NCBI GenBank assembly: GCA_015501595.1
Contig: JADNRX010000242.1
Span: 20,613 to 84,612, forward strand
Length of the DNA: 64,000 nt
From: Hymenopellis radicata
Taxonomy: Eukaryota; Basidiomycota; Agaricomycetes; Agaricales; Physalacriaceae
Reading direction: 5' to 3'
This document shows, one piece after another, positions 43,450 through 52,832 of the stretch (within the stretch, counting starts at the first letter, position 1; each line of letters starts with the position of its first letter). Below the pieces are notes generated by a model, which saw only the letters and a list, made by a program, of their open reading frames with translations, made no database searches and had not been told where the DNA came from. Position numbers and translations under genes: made by a program.

Positions 43450-44541
43450 ATGGATGTAGCGCAGTTGATTCTCGCGCAACTCGATCCCCTTGATTTGGTG
43501 CGATTTTCGCGCGCGTCCAAGAAATGCAAGAGCATCTATCTCCCACGCTAAAATTCTGGAACCCTTCCTAGAGCGGCGCTGGCGCATCGACCGGTTTGTC
43601 AACATGCAGATACGCACTGGCTTAATCGTGTCAGGCTCCGCGGCTCTACAGCAGCTGACGCGTACTACGTATCCGAAATCGGACCTGGATTGTTACGTTG
43701 GATCATCAACCCATTCCGCCGTGGTTAACGACGCAGTGTGGACGCTCGAAAGCTTTGGATATACTGAACGCCTTCGACACGTATTCTCTCCGGATCTTCC
43801 AGATGACGACACCATGAGAGCGTTCCCAGACATGGCCACTGGTGGTAGCCTCGTACTCCACATGGACGCGTACGGTGCGAGTAACATTGACCGAGTGCAC
43901 CATATGATTGGTCCCAGAGGACTCGTCATTCAGGTGATTGTTCCTCGCTACTGCGTGGCCGACGCAGTGTTCGTACGTGTTTGGTGTTGGCTAGCCTTTC
44001 CATTTTAACGTCATTGTTTAGCATGTGTCAGGAACATATTGACCGCCTCGCGGCTTTATTGTTTATATCCTAGGGCGACCTTGGTGGACTCTGTCACAAT
44101 TACGCGTGGTGCCGCACCCAACGAGCGAACGAGCAGAGCGTTGGCGAAGTACGAAAGACGCGGATTCCCATCAATTTCCGTTGCCGATGCCCAGTCCATT
44201 CAAGACTGTAGGGGTCTGACACGCCGTGTGGGTGACGGCAACTGCTGGGTACTCAAAGTGCGAGATGACGCCGACACAGGCGAGACGACGAGACAGATTG
44301 AAAGAAACACATGGCAACTTGTCCGCGACCTACGTGACCCTCTACTGCCTGCATTCCATTTCCACCACACGACATACCGTGGACACGACGCGCTAGCATG
44401 TGTCACCATGGCTGATAATGTGATGTTGAACATCGCTCTGTATCCAGAGCAATGGTAAGCAGCGTGTTCTTCCAACGAATATTCGGTATCTAACTCCGTT
44501 GCAGGTCAGACGAGAGGATTGAAGAGACGATAAGTGTTTAA
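43450..44541 (+). pseudogene. F-box protein with nucleotidyltransferase-like motif, one-base frameshift
   Basis: An F-box helix (AQLILAQLDPLDLVRFSRAS) starts at the ATG at 43450 but meets a stop at about 43550. The +1 frame continues as FLERRWRIDRFV. It then shows SGSAALQQLTRTTYPKSDLD, whose G-S...D-L-D pattern matches the hG[GS]/[DE]h[DE] core of minimal nucleotidyltransferases (inference). One extra base in the CCC run at about 43543 would explain the shift. Introns at about 43977-44021 (weak GTGTTT donor) and 44455-44504 lead to exons ending VKVRDD...LYPEQW and SDERIEETISV, stop at 44541. Otherwise well preserved, so this is a recent pseudogene or a sequencing error. Confidence 0.6.
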
Positions 44542-44871
44542 AGCGGCCGGGCAATCAATGCGGTCAAGAAACAATACCGATTGCGAGTCGGGTAATACCG
44601 CCATATGTACATTTCCCTTCGGGACTAGTAATTCCCCTGAATGATATGAAATTCCTCATGACCTAATCGTATCGACGACAGATGCCAATAAGCTCACACA
44701 GACGTCTACATTCCCACACGGCCTCCAGTTCGACGGCATCAGCTGTCAGATGTGTCTGTATATCTGACGAGGTACCCTCGATCAACAAGGGCGCATCGGC
44801 CCTTTGAGCACATATGTCCTCCATAAAATGGAGACGCGCACAACCGGATTCTCATCTTCCCATTTCAGCAC
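44542..44871. other. Gap, promoter of the next gene
   Basis: 330 bp with no coding exon that could be spliced to either neighbour; presumably the 3' region of the F-box gene and the promoter of the gene at 44872. Confidence 0.4.
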
Positions 44872-46078
44872 ATGGCGTTCACGACATATCGAGAAACTCC
44901 TGATATTCTCCGCACGTTGCGAGAAAACAGTGTCTACAGTAAATATTTCAACTTAGTGTCTCCTCACTGCGAAACTAACAGTGGCTTACAGAGAATGCAG
45001 TAGCGAGGGCTCACGCTCGGCCAGTGAAGCAATTCTCTAACATTGCTGTATACACAGAACCGTCTGCAATAGCGCGCGACTTCGTCATAGACGCCAACTC
45101 CAATGAACATTTTGTATTTGTTAACCAGCGTTGCCAAGGGGCCGAACAGGTCTTTATTGTTCGAGGGACTATCTCGGAGGTGTGCCTGCCACCCCTCGTA
45201 CAGAATCCTTCGTAAGTTCGCTTCATTCCACTTCGACGTGATGTCACGGTTAACAAACTTTGGCTAGGGCACCCCAGCGACTAGGTCAAGTACACCAATC
45301 AGTGACTTTAATCAGTTACACTTCCGACAAGATCTTCAACGACAGCGGGAAAGCTGCGAGCAACCTACTTGAATTCCTCGTAGCCGCTGTTCCGGTCAGC
45401 GTGAACCGCTCAGCCATAGTCGACGACTCCGGACGAACAAAGTTTTTGAAATTCAAAACACCTTTCCTGTCGCCTCGTCGCCGTGTTCATCCGGACGATG
45501 TGATAACTGTTCCAAGTGCGTACGACCCGAGCGGAACCATATCATACGACGACATCGGTAACCTCGTCATGTCCCGCGACAACGTTGTTGCGTTCAACAG
45601 TCTCAAAAAGCGAACTGATGGCGGGTAAGTTCACTCGATCAAGAAATATACCTCACTGAGTTACATGCAGTTGGTCTCGCATTCGCGGAGTAGATCCCAC
45701 GATTTTCAGGCCAGGCTCCATTGTGGAAGCAGGTGTCACTTTCCGACTGTTGAAACAACGCCATGACTATATCATTGTCTGTCACCTTGACAGTCTCACT
45801 CTTATCTGGCAGGACGGCCCAAAGGTGCGTCTCATTCACGAACGTTGTATCAATTTCTGATCGAACCACAGTTGCTGCGAGAACTTCGCGCCAAGCAGAG
45901 AACGCAGGCTCGCGCACTTCCGAAAAAAGATCGAGACGATGGCAGCGAATACGAGGGCGATGATGCAGATAATTGCTTCATGGAGGTCGAACAGTCTCAA
46001 ATCCGCGAGAACCCAAATGGTGGACAACGAGATAGCGAGGGAGTATATCAATTCGGAACTATTCGAGCAACTTTGTGA
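44872..46078 (+). CDS. Unknown protein, five exons, acidic C-terminus
   Basis: Exons 44872-44938, 44992-45211, 45268-45624, 45671-45824 and 45872-46078 give 334 residues. All four introns (53, 56, 46, 47 nt) are GT-AG and phases agree throughout. Segments: FVIDANSNEHFVFVNQRCQG, SVTLISYTSDKIFNDSG, SIVEAGVTFRLLKQRHDYII, then a helical basic stretch (LRELRAKQRTQARALPKKD) and an acidic tail (SEYEGDDADN). The pattern of two beta-rich blocks followed by VEAGVTF recalls a lineage-specific Agaricomycete family without known function that I cannot name. Neighbours on both sides look like members of the same loose group. Confidence 0.65.
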
Positions 46079-46115
46079 CAAGTGTATGCTATATATCGAT
46101 TATTGTGTCGTTCTA

Positions 46116-47494
46116 CTACCTGTTGACCACATGGTTGCCATATTGCTCTGCCGGATATCCAAAGTTCGCGCTACTCCTGTCTAACTCTCGCGATTCGTAG
46201 CCCTCCAACAGGCGGTACCACTTGGAACGAAGAAGACGCAAAGCGTCTTCCCTGTCGTGAACCGGTATCGTAGGAAATACCAAATCTTGGTGAACGCAAA
46301 TCCAACGGGGTCTGACATAGTTATTCGAACTAAAGGAGGTCCTCTCCAGAGCCAGAAACAACAGCAAACCATCCAACTCGGAATCGAATTCGATAAGCAT
46401 GAAATCCCCTATGCGGATGTCGCAATGGAGTCCCATTTTCGGAGCGATCAACGTGCGACAATGGGTGACGGTTAGGTACGCGCGAGACGAAGGACGATGG
46501 AAGTACCAAGAAAGGCCCACATGCTCGGACGCCATGCAATTCGGAAATGTTAGATAGTGCGGGTTCCACATGTCCGATGTGACTTCCAGCGTATTGTTGG
46601 TCATGGGCAATCCAGCGCGTGTGAAGGTGACCACTCGCCTAGGATCTGGATGGCGAACGACCAGATTCTTGAAGCTGTCTGGAAAGAGGGGCTGTTCACA
46701 AGCTTCTGGTGGTCTGAGATAGACACACGTCGTGTATGGGAGGCGGTAATAGGGAGCGGGGAACACAGCCGGTGCGGGAACTACCGAGACCAGTTCATAG
46801 TCGGATGGCGGGACTTGAACTGCCTTTGGGAACAGTAGTTTCAAACGCATATGCGACGGCATTTCAGGTGCGTCTGGAAACGCAAAAGGGGCATTGGGAG
46901 CACCATATAAGTGGTATCCCAGTGGCGGAGCGGCAATCGACACGTTTATCGGAAACCCCTCAGGAATGTGTGCGTCTTCACCATCGCTCTGCAAGAACGA
47001 TGTGAGTAACTTGCTTGTCAAACGAACAACGGACATAACTGACCGGTACCAGGATATCTGCCAAGTGTGGTCCCGCTTCCGCCACACTGTCTTCGGAATG
47101 TGATACGCCCTTTTCATGTAAGCTTTTATGCTTGCTTCAAGTACAGTATGGGACATACCTCAGGTAGTATTGAAGGAGACGTTCTCATGTTCTCTAGATT
47201 CGATCAGATGGTAAGCCTAGTATTCAGTAGCAAGTGAATGAGAACTGACCGTTCGCAGCGATGGCTTTGCCGTTCAGAAACTGAATTGACACCACGCTCT
47301 TATAGGCTCTTTTGGGGCGTGAAAAGTAAGTGTGCATACCCACAAGTGTTTTAAGGCGGGTGATAGACAAAAAGAAGGGTCGAAAAGAGGGTGCGGTGTT
47401 AATACCGTTGAGTGGGAACGATGTGTCCAAATTACGACAGTCTAGAGTCACTCCAGAGATAGGCGTAGGAGTTGGCCGCTCAATGAATATCTGC
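46116..47494 (-). CDS. Unknown protein, four or more exons
   Basis: Exons 47250 to about 47494 (IERPTPTPISGVTLDC, PKRAYKSVVSIQFLNG), 47159-47193 (NMRTSPSILPE), 47050-47109 (GVSHSEDSVAEAGPHLADIL) and 46116-46988. Introns of 56, 49 and 61 nt keep phase. The last exon, 290 residues, has SDGEDAHIPEGFP, CVYLRPPEACEQPLFP, WNPHYLTFPNCM and RIGDFMLIEFDSELDGLL. The true 5' end is not fixed: no ATG precedes the first exon in frame, and a TGA lies just upstream. No domain recognised. Convergent with the gene ending at 46078, only 37 bp away. Confidence 0.5.
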
Positions 47495-47560
47495 TGGGAC
47501 TCGTGAAGAAGTCATGGGATAAGATTTTTTTTTTTTTGTCTTCGGATCAACTTCCATTTA

Positions 47561-47760
47561 TGTATTAAAGGCTAACCTTTGGGGTCTGTGAAAAACTCAC
47601 GAGGACGGCCGAAACCTGAATTTCCAACGGCAATGGCCAATTGGTGGCACGAGTCTTTCTAGAATTGTATTAGAGGCTAAATTTTAGGGTCTGTGAAAAG
47701 CTGACGAGTTGGATGACACCTAAAATTTCAAAGGCAATGGCCGATTGGTGGCACGAATCA
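47561..47760. repeat. Direct duplication, about 95 bp, two copies 106 bp apart
   Basis: The stretch beginning TGTATTAAAGGCTAA (47561) and ending near GGTGGCACGAGTC recurs at 47667-47760 with point changes. Shared words include GGGTCTGTGAAAA, GGCAATGGCC and GATTGGTGGCACGA. A run of about 13 T precedes it (47525). The rest of 47495-48053 shows no gene. Confidence 0.7.
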
Positions 47761-48877
47761 CATTAAGGTTTCTGGGATGCTTCAAACAATGACATACTTC
47801 GGCCACATGCTAGACGGACATGAGAGACAGCACAAAGGCCATCGTATTGACACCGTCTTGAGAGCTGTGACTACTACAAAGCCGTCAGTAATGTTTGTTC
47901 GCACATCTGCGCCACATATTGGTACACCATGGAAAGAAACTCTTTGACTTCCGACATTGCGCCACCCTGCATCCACCACATCAGATGTTCACGTAAGAGC
48001 ATGGCAATCAGAACGGATAGTTTCTGCGCATTTCACGGTAATTGCCGTGCTCCATGCCTCGTCAACGCCACTTGCAATATGAATCGAAGCCACTGTCAGC
48101 CTTAGGTTCTCTTATAATGCGCTTCAAGGATGGCCACCTCTATATTGCACTACGACGCATCCTTTGCCTCCGCTCTGATTCCCACCCGCCAGACAGCATC
48201 GATACCTTCAACCCGGTTCCTCACATTGCTGTGATAGTGGTAAGTGAAGAATGGAACGGAATCGAAGAACACTGACATACGACGTTGAACAGACCACCGT
48301 AACAGACAGCCGTCCGTCAACAACTCAGAACTCCGACTTCGAAATGGCAGGTAATAACATCAGTTCAGATGCGGTGAGTACATTGAATACACGACAGAAA
48401 CCGGTTCTCACCTTATTAGCAGCACGTACGAAATACCCTCGCTGCTGGGGCTGGATATAGTTCCCCATCGACAGTACACCTTTCTCTAGAGTGGTCAAGT
48501 CAGTGAGCTAACTCGATAACAGGAGCCAGAAATCGCCGAAATGGACACAGTCAACGTTCTCGCGGAAGCAGCCCGGATCGTCCTGGACATATCTTCCGTC
48601 AACACTATCACCTTCGCCAATGCGCCAACTGTGTACTGTTCTTGCGGCACTCAACCCACCGATGTCATTGATGTATGTGGACACGATCATAAAGTACCCA
48701 CCATTAATGAATTACGCAAGGTGTTCGGACTCACAGACCCCGTCGAAGAGAGAGATATCGAGGATGGCCGGATGCTAGGCTGGAGAATGCCTCCGGTGAC
48801 AATGCACAATGTCAATCCGGATAGCGCTGAGGGAGTTCATCCGTACCTACCCGCATTTATGTCCGAGACGTTTGCGG

Positions 48878-49303
48878 TAGAGATCACCACGAGTCCTGAC
48901 TCGAGTCGATTCGTGACTCATCAGGCGAGTACTCATGGGGGTCAAAGGCTGTTCATGACTCTCGCATGACTCGAGTCCCCCTGACTCACGAGTCGAGTCG
49001 AGTCGAGTATTTGACCCTGCGAGTCCGAGTTGATTCGCGAGTACTCTCCAGACTCATCTAGTATATTGCTGTAGTTAAACCTTATTTAAGCTATTTAGCA
49101 GGTATTTTCATTGATTTATGTGTTCATGCACGAGTCAACACGAGTCAGGACACGAGTCAGATATTAGCCTTAGGCTGTTCATGACTCTCGCCTGACTCGA
49201 GTCCCCCTGACTCACGAGTCGAGTCGAGTCGAGTATTTGACCCTGCGAGTCTGAGTTGATTTACGAGTACTCTCCAGACTCATGCGACTCGTGGTGATCT
49301 CTA
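48878..49303. mobile_element. hAT-like MITE, GAGTC-repeat type (copy D)
   Basis: Perfect 18-bp inverted ends TAGAGATCACCACGAGTC (48878-48895; complement 49286-49303) and a perfect 8-bp duplication GTTTGCGG (48870-48877, 49304-49311). It is a short relative of copy A: same TAGAGA start and the same GACTCGAGT/GAGTC subterminal words. An internal 112-bp block (48946-49057) is repeated at 49172-49283. No coding capacity. Confidence 0.93.
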
Positions 49304-49796
49304 GTTTGCGGACAGGTATACATCCAACCTTCCAACAAACGCGAACACGTCGGGCGAGCTGCGGACACGACGACTGTCTAACGTATGTTCTTTATTTGAC
49401 GCGCGATGCAGTCATGTTGACCACAGGTTAGTTGATATTTGCTCACTCAAAATCATCGCTGGAGTCCTATACTCCCAAACGGCCTGTTGCATCACCATTT
49501 CGTTCATCGCTGAGTTACCACCGGACATCGTCGTCGATTGCGTCTTCATCCACTGTCACGCCACCGCGCCGTTCCTCCATGATAGGCACCTTTAAATCCA
49601 TGATTTCCGGCCAATCTCTGGCAAACGGGATTCCGCGTCATTACGAGGCTAGTGCGAGAGTGAAGCTTCAGTACCTCGTCCATATGCCAACCAAAACGCA
49701 TCACCTCGCCCTTGTGGAAAGCCCGCACCGCGTCTCCTCCCCATACCACGCGCATTGCATGGATCGCATCGGCGACTTTACGATGCTGAGTGCGAA

Positions 49797-52462
49797 CACC
49801 CTATGCACTAGGAACAACTAGTTATCTCGCTCTCCAAGAAGGGCTGGACAACTAGTTATTCGCTCTCAGCGAGAAGGGGGTAATAACTAGTTATTCCCTC
49901 CCCCAGGTCGTTCTGGCAGGCCAGCTGGCATTGCCTGGCAGGCCCTGGCATCTCCTGGCATCCCGGCATGGTGTGGGTGGGTAGGATACAGTCACATGAT
50001 CAAAAAAGCGAAGGGTCTAGGGCTCTGCCCAAATAGGTGGGGCAGGGATCATCAGGAACCATGGATTAGATATTGATAGGATGTGGGGAATGTTCCTGGG
50101 ATTGATGGATTGATGGATGGGATCTGGGATGGGTGGGGAATGCCCTTTGTGGCGCATTTTTGATTAGATCAGCATTGGGCTGGATAGGGTGGCCACTAAT
50201 GAATGCTGCTGTAGGGAATGGCTGTTGGGGTGATGAAAACCTTTTTTATAGTTTTTTGGGCTGGGAATCCAATGGTGTAAACCATTTTGTGATAGCTTCA
50301 AAATTGGGGGAGATATTAGGAGTGCAAAAATGCGCCACACTTCTAGCAGGCCTTGTACATAGCCTATAGCCTTAGGACTTTGATACCCTTTAGAGATACT
50401 ATAGAACGATATCTAATATCATTTTCAGGTCATTCTATGGAAGGGTTCAAGAGATATATCAGGATGACTGCTCTAGGGCCACTAGGGATATAGCACAGCA
50501 TCCTATAATCCTGGGGACCTAAGGCTTAGCTACATCGTTTATAATAGTACTAAACCTCTATTTATGATATAGAGAGTGTCTCCAACCCAGTAGTCCATGT
50601 ATAGATAGGTCCCCAATGCTGTTTTAAGTATTTTCGCATTTTGGGTTATTTAACATAGGACTACCTCTCTAAATTGTACTGGTCTATCTTTATGCATTTA
50701 TTCTCAATCTTTTTGCAAAAGGAACCATGTCATTTGGTCAAGGAACTAGTATTCTAGAGGCCAGTCTTCCTCCCCACCGGAGTTTTGATCAAAATTCCCA
50801 CGCTCTAAAGGGAGGATCGTCCACTCAATTCTACGTGTTCCACATATGCTACTACCTTCATTCCTTCTGCAGGACGTGTATATATGTTATATATATGATC
50901 TTCAGGTGTCAGACTAGTAATTTAATCAAGTAATCAGGTCAGGAACTCGTCCTTAGATATGCAGACCTACTTGTTCTGCTATAAATTGGATAATACTTTA
51001 GGATCATTGATAGGAGACATAAAATGCGAGTTGGACCTTGTTATTAGAGTAATATTAGAGGTATTACATCAGTCAGCCAGATAACAGTTGTGTCCTATAA
51101 CCTATTCAGACATTGAAAGCAGTTGGAGAAGAGTTAGTCTACTGCGCATTTTCACTTTCTTACCTCTCATGTGTAGCATATGTGAGATGCCTCTTAGTTC
51201 ATTTGATATGATATATAATCATAACTGAACACTTTTGAGGGTGCCCTTTGAAGTAGAACATGAAATATCACCATCTGAAGGTAGCTCAAGCTGTCTACAA
51301 AGCCTAGAACGAGTTCCTGACATGATTACCTTATTAAATTACTGTTCTGACACCTGAAGATCATGCACATAACATATATACACGTCCTACAGAAGAAATG
51401 AAGGCAGTATCATATGTGAGACACGTTAAATTGAGTGGATGATCCTCGCTCTAGAGCGTGGGAATTTTGATCAAAACTCCGGTGAGGAGGAAGACTGACC
51501 TCTAGAACACTGGTCCCTTCACCAAATGGCATGGTTCCTTTTGCGAAAAGGTTGTAAATAAATGTCTAAAGGTAGCCCAGTACAATTTAGAGAGGTATCC
51601 CTATGTTAAATAACTAAAAATGCGAAAATGCTTAAAACAGCATTGGGGACCTATCTATATATGGACTACTAGGTTGGGGACACTCTCCATATCATAAATA
51701 GAGGTTTAGTACTACTATGAACGGTGTAGCAAAGTCTCAGGTCCCCAGAATGGCAGGATCCTATGCTATGTCCCTGGTGGCCCTGAAGCAGTCATCCTGA
51801 TATATCTCTTGAACCCTTCCATGAAATAACCTGAAAATGATATCAGATATCGTTCTATAGTACCTCTAAAAGGTATCAAAGTTATAGGGCTATAGGCTAT
51901 GTGTAAGGCCCAGTAGAAGTGTGGCGCATTTTTACACCCCTAATATCTCCCCCAGTTTTGAAGCTATCGCAAAATGGTTTGCACCATTGGATTCCCAGCC
52001 CAAAAAACTATAAAAAAGATTTTCATCACCCCAGCAGCCATCCCCTACAGCAGCATTCATTAGTGGCCACCCTATCCAGCCCAATGCTGATCTAATCAAA
52101 AATGCGCCACAAAGGGCATTCCCCACCCATCCCAGATCCCATCCATCAATCCATCAATCCCAGGAACATTCCCCACATCCTATCAATATCTAATCCATGG
52201 TTCCTGATGATCCCTGCCCCACCTATTTGGGCAGAGCCCTAGACCCTTCGCTTTTTTGATCATGTGACTGTATCCTACCCACCCACACCATGCCGGGATG
52301 CCAGGAGATGCCAGGGCCTGCCAGGCAATGCCAGCTGGCCTGCCAGAACGACCTGGGGGAGGGAATAACTAGTTATTACCCCCTTCTCGCTGAGAGCGAA
52401 TAACTAGTTGTCCAGCCCTTCTTGGAGAGCGAGATAACTAGTTGTTCCTAGTGCATAGGGTG
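49797..52462. mobile_element. Giant foldback element with 1.16-kb inverted arms
   Basis: 2,666 bp that is nearly one palindrome: the left arm (49797 to about 50960) is mirrored by the right arm (about 51305-52462) around a roughly 340-bp centre. Ends read CACCCTATGCACTAGGAAC and complement. A 7-bp direct repeat GTGCGAA flanks it (49790-49796, 52463-52469). Near each end ACTAGTTAT words recur three or four times, like subterminal binding sites. The same 64-codon frame (MGNALCGAFLIRSALGW) appears mirrored in both arms and is probably chance. Differences between arms that I checked are mostly C/T transitions. No transposase; the superfamily is undetermined, as a 7-bp duplication fits none of the common ones exactly. 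Confidence 0.85.
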
Positions 52463-52832
52463 GTGCGAAGAAAGGGTTTCGAGGTTTCTTCGTATACATT
52501 ATAGAACGACGCGATCCAGCCGATTCTCGTACATTGCACGACCCGCGTCGTTTGCTGGTTCCCCGGGGCCTCGACGAACGCCATGACGTTCATCCTGAAC
52601 TGATTTCGCTGGAGAATCGCATTATTGAGACGGAGTGGCTTAGGGTCCCAGATGGGCTATTCTCACTCCGCTTGGACGAGGCGCTCGCCGCCGGGTACGG
52701 TGCTATCGCACAAACGCAGGGAAAATAATACACAAAACTTCTCGTGCTTTCCATTCCGGTTATCTAGTAAACTGTCTTGTCCTATGTTGCCCTCTTAGAT
52801 ACTGTCCGCTCGTGATTATACAACATTGTTGC

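Larger units (their letters stand above)
48054..52728 (+). pseudogene. Unknown gene interrupted by two mobile elements
   Basis: Exon 1 48054-48239 (MPRQRHLQYESKPLSALGSL), a 53-nt intron, exon 2 48293-48350 and a poorly resolved stretch to 48522. A long exon then runs from 48523 (EPEIAEMDTVNVLAEAAR) to 48877. The 426-bp element plus one target copy (48878-49311) interrupts it; the frame resumes ADRYTSNLPTNANTSG to 49382. After a 49-nt intron the next exon (49432-49796, Ser/Thr-rich, then MHRIGDF-like MDRIGDFTMLSA) is cut by the 2,666-bp inverted-repeat element. The frame resumes at 52470 as KKGFRGFFVYIIERRD and ends at TAA 52728. Both junctions restore the frame to the base. No known domain; its style resembles the genes at 41005 and 44872. 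Confidence 0.6.

Noticed and set aside
50133..50369. The frame MGNALCGAFLIRSALGW present twice as a conserved protein
   Set aside because: The second copy (51932-52126) is simply its mirror in the other arm of the inverted repeat, so conservation is at DNA level.
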